DNA of 17,912 nucleotides, taken from the NCBI GenBank assembly GCA_040513115.1, contig JBEVDW010000053.1, forward strand, positions 1 through 17,912. The letters run 5' to 3'. The DNA comes from DATELY01 sp040513115 (GTDB taxonomy: Bacteria > Pseudomonadota > Gammaproteobacteria > Steroidobacterales > Steroidobacteraceae). Position 1 is the first letter of the stretch. Each line of letters opens with the position of its first letter. A model generated the notes under the pieces. That model was not told the DNA's origin. It ran no database searches and saw only the letters and a program-made list of their open reading frames with translations. The position numbers were made by a program, and so were the translations under genes. Shown here in pieces: positions 1 through 9,271 of this stretch.

Positions 1-1199
1 TGGCAGGGCGCATCGTGCGGGAGTTGACCGACCACGTTTCGAAACCGGGGGCGCAAGCCTCCGCAGCCGTCATCGAGCCGCTACTCACGCGGCTCGGCTC
101 GGTCGATTTTCGCTGGCTCACGGCGTACGAGGCTGCGCGTGCCGAACAGCTCAAAGCCGCAACACAGCCTTCGACCCCGGAAGCGCCAGCGGCCGCCGCC
201 TCCACTCCCGACATCACTTCCGAATCCGCCACGCGCTATCTGCGAGCCCACTTCCCGGCGGAGCCGCAGATCGAAGCAACGGCGGTCGTTCCCATTCCGG
301 GCGGTCGGTCGAAGAAGACGTTTTTCATCACGATTCATGGCACCAGTGCATTACCCACTGACGTGGTGATGCGGCAGGACTATGCACTTCGATACGAAGG
401 CACAAAGGTGCGCGATGAATATCAGCCGCTCGCACGTCTCGCCGAGTTCGGCCTGCCCGTGCCGAAACCATTGCATCTGGAAGCTCAGGAATCCGATCTC
501 GGCCCGCCGTTCATTCTCGTCGAGCGGTTGCGTGGCTCGGCGCCCGGCAGCTATTTCGGTCTGCAATCACCCTGCCCCGGCGCATTTCGCGATCTCGCCA
601 GGATGCTGGCGAAGCTGCACCGCGTCGATCCGGCAGAACTCGGTTTCAAGGTGGGGCCGAATCCAGAGTGCAGCCTCGAGCAGCTGATCGGCCAATACGA
701 GAAGAAGTGGCGGGACAATGCCGTGAAGCCATCGCCGCTCATCGACTACGCCTACTCCTGGGCACGACGCGAGTGCGCACGGGATCCAGGTATCGCCTGC
801 GTCACCCACGGCGACTGCGGTCCCTACAATTTCCTCGTGCAGGACGATCGCCTGATGGCGGTGCTCGACTGGGAGTTCGTGCATGTCGGCGATCCCGCCG
901 AGGATCTCGGCATCGTGCGCGTGTATGCGGAAGGTGTGATGAGCTGGGATGAGTTCATGAGCATCTACACCGCGGCAGGCGGACAGCCGGTACCCGAGCG
1001 GCGCATTCGCCTGTCGATGGTGTTGCAGTTCCTCAAGGGCACCACGCTCGTTGCCGCTTCCGGGCGCAATTTCGAGGAAGGCTGGACCAAGGAATTTGTC
1101 AAGGGCGCAACGGCGTTCACCGGACTGCGCCTGATCGAGCAGCGCATCGCGACTTTGTTGAAGCGCTTCGAAGCCGTCGAGGAGCGCGCTGCGCGATGA
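1..1199 (+). CDS. Phosphotransferase, APH/ACAD10-LvaA-like kinase (5' end probably outside the window)
   Basis: This is an aminoglycoside-phosphotransferase-fold kinase of the group that includes LvaA and the kinase domain of ACAD10/11, which phosphorylate hydroxyacyl-CoAs. The frame is open to the left edge. A GTG at 15 could be a start (394 residues), but the other kinase of this window has a much longer N-terminal region, so I treat the 5' end as cut. Counting from the GTG, residues 1-75 are helical and Ala/Pro-rich, and the kinase core follows. The Brenner motif HGD is at 265-267 with metal-binding Asn272, and the DWE metal motif is at 285-287, so catalysis looks intact. The stop overlaps the MFS start (ATGA, 1196-1199), indicating translational coupling. 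The family is clear; the hydroxyacyl-CoA substrate is inferred from neighbouring acyl-CoA enzymes. Confidence 0.88.
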   Translation, partial: AGRIVRELTDHVSKPGAQASAAVIEPLLTRLGSVDFRWLTAYEAARAEQLKAATQPSTPEAPAAAASTPDITSESATRYLRAHFPAEPQIEATAVVPIPGGRSKKTFFITIHGTSALPTDVVMRQDYALRYEGTKVRDEYQPLARLAEFGLPVPKPLHLEAQESDLGPPFILVERLRGSAPGSYFGLQSPCPGAFRDLARMLAKLHRVDPAELGFKVGPNPECSLEQLIGQYEKKWRDNAVKPSPLIDYAYSWARRECARDPGIACVTHGDCGPYNFLVQDDRLMAVLDWEFVHVGDPAEDLGIVRVYAEGVMSWDEFMSIYTAAGGQPVPERRIRLSMVLQFLKGTTLVAASGRNFEEGWTKEFVKGATAFTGLRLIEQRIATLLKRFEAVEERAAR

Positions 1200-2506
1200 C
1201 CCCACCCGCTCCTGCTGCCTCGCCAGAGGCACGCCCACGGGAGGGCGCATGGGTCGCGTTGTTGCTGCTGTCGTTGGTCAGCTTCGTCAACTACGTCGAT
1301 CGCATGGTCCTGCCTGCGCTGGCACACCCCATCAAAGCAGAGTTTGGTTTGTCGGATACGCAAGTCGGGCTCATGACCGGCTTCGCATTCGTGTTGCTGT
1401 ACGCATTCACGAGCGTGCCGATGGCGCGCTTCGCGGATCGAACGCATCGCAGCTTCGTTCTGTCCGCGAGCCTCGCGTTCTGGAGCGTGGCGACCGCGGC
1501 ATGCGGACTCGTACGAACATTCTGGGAGCTGCTGATCGCCCGCGTCTGCGTCGGTGTCGGCGAATCAGGCTGCCAGCCGATCGGCTACGCATTGATCAGC
1601 GACTATTTTCCGGCCCATCAGCGCGCAACGGCCATGGGTTGGTTCCTGGTGGGCAACAGTCTCGGTGTCACCGCTGGATTCGCGATTGGTGGGGCATTGG
1701 GCGCCGCTTATGGTTGGCGCACGGCGTTCCTCGTCGTCGGCCTTCCCGGCCTCCTGCTTGCGCTCGCGATGGCCGTGCTGATGCGCAATCCGCCGCGCGA
1801 AGCATCCGCTCATCACGCAGCCAACAATGAAAGCACCTGGTCCGTATTCAGGATGCTGATCAAGGACCGCACCTATCGATCTTTGCTGCTGGTGAACGGC
1901 ATCTACAGCGTCCTCATCTTCGGACCGGTCGCCTGGCTCCCCATGTTCTTCATGCGCAGCCACGGGCTCGATCTGCGCTCTGCCGGCGGCGGTACGGGAC
2001 TGGCGATTGGATTCGGCATGGCGGTAGGAATGGTGCTGGGCGGCATCTGTGCCGATCGATTGGTGCGGCAAGCGCCCGAACGGCCGCAGCTGTTCTGCCT
2101 GGCGACGGTCATCATCACCGGGCTTGCTTACGCCGTGGTGTTGCAGTTGCCGGATCCTAGGTGGGCATTCGTCGCAACGTTCGTCGCCGCCGCGATTGGC
2201 GCATTGGCCACACCGACCAACACGACGACGATTCAAAACCTGTGCGATTCGAACGTGCGCGCGACGGCCGCATCGCTCGTGACGTTGATGATCAGCTTGG
2301 TGGGGATCGGGCTCGCGCCCTTCCTTATCGGCTTGATGAGCGACTGGCTGGCGCCATCGCTGGGACAGGAATCGCTGCGGTATGCGCTGCTCATCTCGTT
2401 GCTCGTGAGCATACCGACGGCCATGCTCTACTGGCGGGTGACCAAGCTCATTCGCAGCGATGCGCTGAATCGCGACACAGTCGCGCTGCCCACCGCAGCA
2501 CGCTGA
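1196..2506 (+). CDS. MFS transporter, spinster-like
   Basis: This 436-residue inner-membrane carrier of the major facilitator superfamily presumably moves the substrate, an intermediate or a waste acid of the pathway. Alternating hydrophobic segments along the whole length fit 12 membrane helices, with a central cytosolic loop near residues 198-215. The NYVDR motif in helix 1 (residues 32-36) and the ARFADRTHRS loop after helix 2 (motif A, about 77-86) are typical of the spinster-like/ACS branch that is common in aromatic- and steroid-degrading proteobacteria. The ATG at 1196 overlaps the kinase stop by four bases, so the two are co-translated. A hairpin overlaps its stop codon. Direction of transport and ligand cannot be read from sequence. 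Confidence 0.9.
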   Translation: MTPPAPAASPEARPREGAWVALLLLSLVSFVNYVDRMVLPALAHPIKAEFGLSDTQVGLMTGFAFVLLYAFTSVPMARFADRTHRSFVLSASLAFWSVATAACGLVRTFWELLIARVCVGVGESGCQPIGYALISDYFPAHQRATAMGWFLVGNSLGVTAGFAIGGALGAAYGWRTAFLVVGLPGLLLALAMAVLMRNPPREASAHHAANNESTWSVFRMLIKDRTYRSLLLVNGIYSVLIFGPVAWLPMFFMRSHGLDLRSAGGGTGLAIGFGMAVGMVLGGICADRLVRQAPERPQLFCLATVIITGLAYAVVLQLPDPRWAFVATFVAAAIGALATPTNTTTIQNLCDSNVRATAASLVTLMISLVGIGLAPFLIGLMSDWLAPSLGQESLRYALLISLLVSIPTAMLYWRVTKLIRSDALNRDTVALPTAAR

Positions 2507-2534
2507 CGCCGCTGAATCATCAGCAGCGTCAGCG
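2501..2534. terminator. Candidate bidirectional terminator hairpin
   Basis: A 15-bp inverted repeat (2501-2515 with 2520-2534, one mismatch) encloses the four-base loop ATCA. It includes the MFS stop codon and lies between the MFS gene and the convergent thiolase gene, the expected place for a shared terminator. Neither side has a T tract, so it is not a textbook intrinsic terminator; it may instead protect the 3' ends of both messages. Confidence 0.6.
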
Positions 2535-2547
2535 CGAGCGGGAACGA

Positions 2548-3759
2548 TCAGGCTGCTTGCGAATGCAGCCCGAGGATGGAGATGGCTGCGATACCGTTGT
2601 AAGGCACGCCACCCAGGTTGTGGCTCAAGCCGAACACGGGTGACTTCAGCTGGCGCTTGCCGGCACGTCCCAACAGCTGCAAATAGTTCTCGTAAGCCAT
2701 GCGCAGACCGGATGCGCCGATGGGATGGCCGAAGCATTTCAAGCCGCCGTCGACTTGGCACGGTACGCCACCGCCATCCAAATCGAAGAAACCGTCCATC
2801 ACGTCCTTTACAGCGCCACCGTCTTCCGACACACCCAGATCTTCCATCGTTACGAGCTCGGTGATGGAGAAGCAGTCGTGCACCTCCATCAGGCTCAACT
2901 CCTTGCGAGGGTTGCGGATGCCGGCCTCCTCGTACGCCTTCTTGGCCGCATTGCGCGTGTTGCGTACATAGCTGCCGTCCCAGGAATTCGTGCCGAGCTC
3001 GCGGCCGGCACTGATCGACAGCTGCAATGCCTTGATCGTGACGAGATCCTTCTTGCCGAGTGCGCGTGCGATCTCGGGCGTCGTGACGATCGCGCAAGCA
3101 GCGCCGTCGCTGACGCCACAGCAATCGAACAAGCCCAGCGGGTCCGCAATCATCGGCGCATTCAGAATGGTGTCGAGATCGACTTCCTTCTGGATGTGCG
3201 CCTTCGGATTCTTCGCGCCGTTCTGATGGCTCTTCCACGACACGCGACCGATGGCGCGTTTGAGGTCCTGCTTCGACACGCCGTACTTGGCGCGATACCC
3301 AGCCGCGAGCTGCGCGAAGCCGCCCGGCGCCGAGGCATACGGCACGATCAGATCGTTGAACGTGCCCTTGAACGGCACCGGCAAACCGCCGAAGCCAGTG
3401 TCTTTCAGCTTCTCGGCGCCGATGGCGAGCGCAATATCGACTGCGCCGGCGGCGACCGCATACGCGGCGCCACGCAACGCTTCCGTTCCCGTCGCACACA
3501 TGTTTTCCACGCGGCTCACTGGGATGCCTTCCAGGCGCAGCGCCGTGGACAGCGGGATGGCCGAGTTACCCACGTTCGAGCGATCCAGGCCTGAGCCGTA
3601 CCAAGCGGCTTCGATCTGGCGCTTCTCGATACCGGCGTCCTGCAACGCTTCGGTGAAAGCCTCGTTGACCAAGTGCTCGGTGCCGCAATCCCAGCGCTCA
3701 CCGAACTTGGAGCAGCCCATGCCGATGATCGCGACTTTATCCTTGATACCTGTTGCCAT
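2548..3759 (-). CDS. Thiolase, SCP2/lipid-transfer-protein type
   Basis: This 403-residue thiolase-fold enzyme should cleave a 3-oxoacyl-CoA with CoA, or condense acyl-CoAs. The nucleophilic Cys88 lies in ENMCATG. The HDCF motif of the SCP2-thiolase group is at 294-297, and the CFGHP motif supplies Cys342 and His345, so the site is complete. This argues against the Cys-less Ltp2-type aldolases of steroid side-chain degradation. ATG at 3759 is preceded by CGGAG on the minus strand. It is the last gene of the minus-strand operon, 17 bases behind the HMGCS-like/DUF35 gene, and such pairs usually form a complex. It ends close to the hairpin at 2501-2534. Family assignment is firm; chain length and substrate are unknown. 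Confidence 0.92.
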   Translation of the reverse strand: MATGIKDKVAIIGMGCSKFGERWDCGTEHLVNEAFTEALQDAGIEKRQIEAAWYGSGLDRSNVGNSAIPLSTALRLEGIPVSRVENMCATGTEALRGAAYAVAAGAVDIALAIGAEKLKDTGFGGLPVPFKGTFNDLIVPYASAPGGFAQLAAGYRAKYGVSKQDLKRAIGRVSWKSHQNGAKNPKAHIQKEVDLDTILNAPMIADPLGLFDCCGVSDGAACAIVTTPEIARALGKKDLVTIKALQLSISAGRELGTNSWDGSYVRNTRNAAKKAYEEAGIRNPRKELSLMEVHDCFSITELVTMEDLGVSEDGGAVKDVMDGFFDLDGGGVPCQVDGGLKCFGHPIGASGLRMAYENYLQLLGRAGKRQLKSPVFGLSHNLGGVPYNGIAAISILGLHSQAA

Positions 3760-3776
3760 TGCTTGACTCCGGTTGG

Positions 3777-5213
3777 TCAGCCGATTGGGACGGCTTTCCA
3801 GAAATAGCGGTTGTAGAGGCGGCGGCTGTCCTTCTCCTTGATGCGATACACCATTCGCAGCGGCGTGCCGATATCCAATTTTGCAGGATCGACGTCGACC
3901 ATCTCCATCACCAGACGCGCACCATTGTCGAACTGCACCAGGCCGACATGCAGCGGCGGTGCGGGGTAGAACATGAGCCAGTCCGCCGTGAAGGTCGCGA
4001 CCTTCGCAGGCTCATCGACGAGCGAATATGGCGCTTGCGGCTCCGTCGAACCGCAGTTCACGCACGCAGGCATGCGGGGGAACTGCACCGTGCTGCACGC
4101 CTTGCACTTGCCGCCCATGAACTTGCCGATCTGATCCTGAGCGCGATAGAGCTGCGTGAAGGGTGTCTTGTTGTCCACCTCGGCACGCATGCCCCAATCG
4201 AGTTCCAGCTGACCGGAGAACGACAACAACTTGAGGTAGTTCTTGTCGGTGACGCCGCGCGCCAGCGTCGCGCTCACGGTCGACGCAGACTTGTAGTCGC
4301 TGATCGCATCGGTGGCTTCGAGCAGCAACGCATCGCAACCGGCGCCGAAGCCGATGACCAGAATCTTCTGGCCGGGCGTCGCCTTCTCGAGTGCGAGGCC
4401 CAGTAGCATCAACGAATGCGGCGCGCCTGTGTCACCACACTTCGCCGCGAGATTGTCCACCACGGCTTCGGGTTTGATCTTCAGCTGTTTGGCGACTGCG
4501 GCGCCGATGCCTCCGATCGTGGAAGGCATGCACAGATAGTCGATGCCATCGCCCTTGATGCCCGCTTCCTTGAAGAGTCGATTGACGGCTTCAGGAACGA
4601 TCTTCAGATAGCCCTCGTCGCGGATCCAACGCTCTTCCCACACGTAGTCGTGCTTCTCGCCTTCGGCACGGTAGTGATCGATGAACTGGATCGAGCTCGA
4701 CGCGCTGCCGACGTAGCGCGCGATGGGTTTGTCGGATCCGGTGAGCACGGCGAAGCTGCCCGCGCCGTATTGCATCTCCTGCAGGCTGCCTGGCTTGGCC
4801 AGCCGATTATCGGCGGCAACCACGAGCGTGCTGTTCGCTGTAGGAGCACTCAGTGACCGCACCAGCGCAGAGACGCCAGAGCGCAGCGAACCGCTGACAT
4901 CGAGCGTGCTGACGGAAGATGGGACGTCGATCGCAGCAACCACCAGGGTGGCGTTCTGCAGATCCGAAAATGGCGCCGTCGTGGACGCAAAGAACACCGA
5001 ATCGACAGTGGCCTTGCCACCAGACAGACACGCGCGTGCTGCATCCACGCCCATCGTGACGGCGTCTTCGTCCCAGCTCGCGAACGAACGCTCGCCTTTG
5101 CCCTGACCTCGCAACGCAGGCAAAGCCCACGTGTGCGCGGCGGCAATCGCGGCGCGATCCATTCTGAGCCTCGGTATGTACGCGGCGTACGACTGGATTC
5201 CGATCTCAGGCAT
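3777..5213 (-). CDS. HMG-CoA synthase-like (KAS III fold) protein fused to DUF35 zinc-ribbon/OB domain
   Basis: This 478-residue two-domain protein has residues 1-350 with the HMG-CoA synthase/KAS III thiolase fold and residues 360-475 as a DUF35 module: a zinc ribbon (Cys370, Cys373, Cys384, Cys387) followed by an OB fold. DUF35 proteins bind acyl-CoA and tether thiolase-fold enzymes. The usual nucleophilic Cys position reads DVSGSLRSG (105-113) with no Cys. The His-containing loop reads MPSTIGGIG (229-237) with no His, and the Asn loop reads GDTGAPH (260-266). It is therefore unlikely to work as an HMG-CoA synthase; a scaffold, CoA-binding or retro-aldol role is possible. ATG 5213 is preceded by AGGAG with a nine-base spacer. 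The adjacent thiolase suggests a joint complex. Confidence 0.88.
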   Translation of the reverse strand: MPEIGIQSYAAYIPRLRMDRAAIAAAHTWALPALRGQGKGERSFASWDEDAVTMGVDAARACLSGGKATVDSVFFASTTAPFSDLQNATLVVAAIDVPSSVSTLDVSGSLRSGVSALVRSLSAPTANSTLVVAADNRLAKPGSLQEMQYGAGSFAVLTGSDKPIARYVGSASSSIQFIDHYRAEGEKHDYVWEERWIRDEGYLKIVPEAVNRLFKEAGIKGDGIDYLCMPSTIGGIGAAVAKQLKIKPEAVVDNLAAKCGDTGAPHSLMLLGLALEKATPGQKILVIGFGAGCDALLLEATDAISDYKSASTVSATLARGVTDKNYLKLLSFSGQLELDWGMRAEVDNKTPFTQLYRAQDQIGKFMGGKCKACSTVQFPRMPACVNCGSTEPQAPYSLVDEPAKVATFTADWLMFYPAPPLHVGLVQFDNGARLVMEMVDVDPAKLDIGTPLRMVYRIKEKDSRRLYNRYFWKAVPIG

Positions 5214-5272
5214 GGTGTTCGACTCCTCTCAAGCGGACGCCCGCGCAGGGCTTCCTCGAATGGGTGTAATGC

Positions 5273-5297
5273 GAGCGGCCGTATACGGCAGGCGCTC
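5273..5297 (-). other. Bulged stem-loop in the intercistronic gap between acyl-CoA dehydrogenase and HMGCS-like genes
   Basis: GAGCG-GCCG pairs with CGGC-(AGG bulge)-CGCTC around a TATA loop. The inner part is the perfect 12-bp palindrome GCCGTATACGGC at 5278-5289. It touches the stop codon of the upstream gene (5296-5298) inside an 82-base gap. It could be a partial terminator, an mRNA-processing or stability element, or a protein-binding site; the sequence does not decide. Confidence 0.4.
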
Positions 5298-6462
5298 AAT
5301 AAGACTTCGGTTGCCCGAGTTCCTTCTCGGCGATGAAGGACAGGATCAACTGCTCGGTGATCGGCGCAATGCGTTGCAGGACCGCCTCGCGGAACAGGCG
5401 CTCGACCTGGTACTCCTTCGCGTAACCCATGCCACCGTGAGTGAGCACAGCCCGTTCCGCCGCGTTGAACGCTGCGCGTCCACCCAGGAACTTCGCTGCG
5501 TTTGCATAGGAGCCGCAGGGCTCTTTACGGTCATACATCGTTGCAGCCTTCATCGTCATCAGCCAGGCCGCTTCGATCTCACACCAGTTTTCTGCGAGCG
5601 GATGCTGAATCGATTGATTCTGTCCGATCGGACGGCCGAACACGACACGCTCTTTCGCGTAATTCGCCGCACGACGCAGTGCATCCTGCGCAATGCCGAT
5701 GGCGCCCGCGGCCACGATGATGCGTTCGGGATTCAAGCTGTGCAGCAGATAGTAGAAGCCCTTGCCTTCTTCACCGATGCGGTCTTCGTTGGGGATGAAG
5801 AAGTCCTCGATGAAGATGGCATTCGAGTCCACTGCCGCGCGACCCATCTTCGGAATGCGGCGGACCTCGATCTTCTTACGATCGAGTTTCGTGAAGAAAA
5901 TAGTCATGCCGTCGGTCGGCTTCGCCGCGTCCTCGAATGCGGTCGTGCGCGCAAGCAACAGGATGTTGTCGGCTTCCTGCGCGGTCGACGTCCAGATCTT
6001 GCTGCCGTTGACGAGGTAGCCGCCGTCGACCTTCTTCGCGAAGGTCTTGATGTGCGTCGTGTTCAGACCGGCATTCGGCTCGGTGACGCCGAAGCAGGTT
6101 TTCTCGCTGCCATTGATGAGCGGCGTCAGCATGCGCTTCTTCTGCTCGGGCGTGCCGAGCACGACGATCGGATGCGGTGCGAAAAGATTGATCTGCAGAG
6201 TGGACATCGCGGCGGCACCGCCGCCACCGGCTGCCACTGTGTTCATCATGATGGCCGCTTCGGTCACGCCGAGGCCGGAACCACCCAGCTCCTCGGGCAT
6301 CGTGATGCCGAGCCAGCCGTCTTCCGCCATGGCGCGATGAAACTCGTGTGGAAATTCGGCTTTGGTGTCCTTGGTGCTCCAGTACTCGTCGGAGAACTTG
6401 GAGCAGATACGTTTGACCGCCTCGCGAATGGCGGCCTGGTCTTCAGTCACATGAAAATCCAC
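5296..6462 (-). CDS. Acyl-CoA dehydrogenase (second of two)
   Basis: This 388-residue FAD-dependent acyl-CoA dehydrogenase introduces a 2,3 double bond and passes electrons to ETF. The N-terminal helical domain, the middle beta domain (CFGVTEPNAG, about 131-140) and the C-terminal helices with a GGMGY segment are all present. The likely base is Glu246 in NPERII, the position used by long-chain and isovaleryl-type enzymes. I chose the GTG at 6462 because GGAGGA precedes it by six to seven bases; the frame runs further upstream but only inside the preceding gene. It sits 31 bases behind the other dehydrogenase, in the same operon as the HMGCS-like protein and thiolase. Paired dehydrogenases may act on different intermediates or form a heteromer. 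Substrate unknown. Confidence 0.9.
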   Translation of the reverse strand: MDFHVTEDQAAIREAVKRICSKFSDEYWSTKDTKAEFPHEFHRAMAEDGWLGITMPEELGGSGLGVTEAAIMMNTVAAGGGGAAAMSTLQINLFAPHPIVVLGTPEQKKRMLTPLINGSEKTCFGVTEPNAGLNTTHIKTFAKKVDGGYLVNGSKIWTSTAQEADNILLLARTTAFEDAAKPTDGMTIFFTKLDRKKIEVRRIPKMGRAAVDSNAIFIEDFFIPNEDRIGEEGKGFYYLLHSLNPERIIVAAGAIGIAQDALRRAANYAKERVVFGRPIGQNQSIQHPLAENWCEIEAAWLMTMKAATMYDRKEPCGSYANAAKFLGGRAAFNAAERAVLTHGGMGYAKEYQVERLFREAVLQRIAPITEQLILSFIAEKELGQPKSY

Positions 6463-6493
6463 AGCTTGTCCTCCGGCAGCGTGTCGTGCGTAA

Positions 6494-7636
<1,143 letters not shown>

Positions 7637-7687
7637 GTGAAGGAGTGGCGCCGCGGTAAGGTGGAAGGGACTCGGCGGAGCGGGCCG

Positions 7688-7718
7688 GAATGGTACGCTA
7701 CCGTACCTATTAGCGCAA
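7688..7718 (-). promoter_or_regulatory. Candidate promoter of the acyl-CoA dehydrogenase operon with embedded operator
   Basis: On the minus strand TTGCGC and TACCAT are separated by 17 bases, as for a weak sigma-70 promoter. A perfect 6-bp inverted repeat, GGTACG-N4-CGTACC (7692-7707), overlaps the spacer and the -10 element, as expected for a repressor site. The start codon is about 50 bases downstream. The site resembles the one at 12473-12492. The rest of the 101-base gap (7637-7737) holds a short hairpin, AGCGCA-AC-TGCGCT at 7712-7725. Confidence 0.45.
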
Positions 7719-7737
7719 CTGCGCTCGGCCGCGGACC

Positions 7738-8421
7738 TTAGAACCCAGACAACTGCGCAAATGCTTCCAGATCAGCACGTTCCGTCACGAACGCATTGAT
7801 CGGATGCCGCGCATCGGGGTAGCCAAGGCTCACTCCGCAGAACACGAGTTCGGTCGAGGGTACACCGACAACGGAACGAATGGTCGCGTGCCAGTTCGCC
7901 CAGGATTCCTGCATGCAGGTGGCAAGCCCCTGCTCCACGGCGAGCAACGCGAAAGACTGCAGGAACAAGCCCAGATCAACGAACTGACCCGGCTGCATGA
8001 AGCGCTCGATGGTGACGATGATGCCCACGGGCGCACCGAAGAACTCGTAGTTGCGTGCGAGCTGCCGCAGCCGGGCGGCGCGCTCACCGCGACCGATACC
8101 GACGGCCTCATACAACTGCGATCCCACACGCAGGCGACGCCCTGCATACGGTTCGGGCAAATCGGGAGGATAGATTTTGTACTCGGCCACTTCGCCGGCG
8201 ATGGCAGCTTCAGGATTCGCGACAATCTTGTCGCGCACGGCAGCAACGAGCGCTTCGCGACTCTCTCCGCTCATCACATACAACTTCCATGGCTGCAGAT
8301 TGCCACCGGAAGGCGCCCGCTTCGCCTGCTGCAGCAGCCCACGCACGACATCGAGCGTGACGGGTTGATCGGTGAATGCACGCGTCGAGCGTCGTGCCTG
8401 CACTGCGTCCGACACTCTCAT
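7738..8421 (-). CDS. Nitroreductase-family FMN oxidoreductase
   Basis: This 227-residue protein is of the nitroreductase family, normally FMN-dependent homodimers using NAD(P)H. RRSTRAF (residues 10-16) and APSGGNLQPW (about 36-45) are the FMN-binding signatures, and the C-terminal CGVSLGYPD completes the fold. Members reduce nitro groups, quinones or activated double bonds; within an acyl-CoA cluster, reduction of an enone or quinone-like intermediate is more likely than true nitroreduction. ATG 8421 has GAGGAG nine bases upstream. It is divergent from the enoyl-CoA hydratase across an 81-base gap, and its stop lies 101 bases before the next minus-strand gene, which has its own candidate promoter. 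Confidence 0.88.
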   Translation of the reverse strand: MRVSDAVQARRSTRAFTDQPVTLDVVRGLLQQAKRAPSGGNLQPWKLYVMSGESREALVAAVRDKIVANPEAAIAGEVAEYKIYPPDLPEPYAGRRLRVGSQLYEAVGIGRGERAARLRQLARNYEFFGAPVGIIVTIERFMQPGQFVDLGLFLQSFALLAVEQGLATCMQESWANWHATIRSVVGVPSTELVFCGVSLGYPDARHPINAFVTERADLEAFAQLSGF

Positions 8422-8502
8422 CGGCGCGTCTCCTCACTCATCCAGTCGAATGACCTTGTCGGTGTAGTATGCGGCACGCCCTTGGACCCATGCGAGCGCG
8501 CC
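8422..8502. promoter_or_regulatory. Divergent intergenic region, nitroreductase / enoyl-CoA hydratase
   Basis: These 81 bases must hold the promoters of two divergent genes. A TAGTAT -10-like hexamer at 8465-8470 faces the hydratase without a convincing -35. GTATG at 8467-8471 is a half-site of the palindrome found at the two other promoters, but the second half is missing. GAGGAG near 8430 is the nitroreductase ribosome-binding site, on the minus strand. Confidence 0.35.
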
Positions 8503-9270
8503 ATGAGTAGCGATCTGATCCTGACCGAACGTCACGGACACGTGTTGATTCTCACGATCAATCGTCCCCGCGTGCGCAATGCGTTCGACCTGGCCACGGC
8601 CAAGGCATTGGAAACGCAGATCGATCAGTTCGAGGGCGATGCGGACTTGCGCGTTGCCGTGTTGACGGGCGGCCCCCAGTTCTTCAGTGCGGGCGTGGAT
8701 CTCAAAGCGGCGGCGGCGGGACAACGGCCGGATGCGACTGGACGTGGTTGGTTTGGGCTCAATGAACGTCCGCCGGAAAAGCCCATCATCGCTGCGGTCG
8801 AAGGCCCCGCGTTGGCCGGCGGTTGCGAGCTCGCCCTTGCGTGCGACCTGATCGTGGCTGCAAACAACAGCTCGTTCGGCCTACCGGAAGCTGCGCGTGG
8901 TCTGATCGCTTCCGCCGGTGCGCTCATTCGATTGCCCAGGCGCATCCCGCGCGCACTCGCACTCGAGATGGCATTGACGGCCGACCCGCAACCCGCTCAG
9001 CGAATGTACGAAGCGGGACTGATCAACGTTCTCAGTGAACCCGGTGAGGCGCTTGCGCGCGCACTGGAGCTCGCTGAGCGCATTGCCCGCAATGCGCCCG
9101 TTTCCATCGTCGCAACCAAGCGCATCGTCAATTCCACAGCTGCACTGTCGGAGGCTGACAGTTGGAACGCGCAGCTCTGCGAGATCGAACGCGTGCGCGC
9201 CAGTGAAGATTATCGGGAAGGATTGAAGGCGTTCATCGAGAAACGCGCGCCCATCTGGAAGGGCCGATAA
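8503..9270 (+). CDS. Enoyl-CoA hydratase/isomerase (crotonase)
   Basis: This 255-residue crotonase-fold protein is the only plus-strand gene between the minus-strand operons. The oxyanion-hole segments FSAGVDL (61-67) and GPALAGG (101-107) are present. Both catalytic glutamates of true hydratases are kept, Glu109 in GGCELAL and Glu129 in GLPEAARG, so syn hydration of a 2-enoyl-CoA is plausible; isomerase or ring-hydrolase activity is not excluded. I chose ATG 8503 because the crotonase N-terminus begins there; the frame extends left only through the antisense of the nitroreductase gene. The ribosome-binding site is weak (GAG at 8494-8496). Its TAA is one base from the stop of the convergent oxidoreductase gene. 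Confidence 0.9.
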   Translation: MSSDLILTERHGHVLILTINRPRVRNAFDLATAKALETQIDQFEGDADLRVAVLTGGPQFFSAGVDLKAAAAGQRPDATGRGWFGLNERPPEKPIIAAVEGPALAGGCELALACDLIVAANNSSFGLPEAARGLIASAGALIRLPRRIPRALALEMALTADPQPAQRMYEAGLINVLSEPGEALARALELAERIARNAPVSIVATKRIVNSTAALSEADSWNAQLCEIERVRASEDYREGLKAFIEKRAPIWKGR

Positions 9271-9271
9271 A

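Noticed and set aside
1565..3499. A 644-codon open frame on the minus strand across the MFS and thiolase genes
   Set aside because: It runs antisense to the MFS gene and out of frame through the thiolase gene. The translation is Arg/His-rich low-complexity sequence typical of GC-rich shadow frames, with no domain motifs.
2725..3594. A 289-codon plus-strand frame opposite the thiolase
   Set aside because: The thiolase frame carries all catalytic motifs; this one is a GC-rich antisense shadow.
2548..3759. Assignment of the thiolase as an Ltp2-type steroid side-chain aldolase
   Set aside because: Those aldolases lack the nucleophilic Cys and pair with a stand-alone DUF35/MaoC partner. Here Cys88 and the CFGHP motif are intact, so thiolase is the better call.
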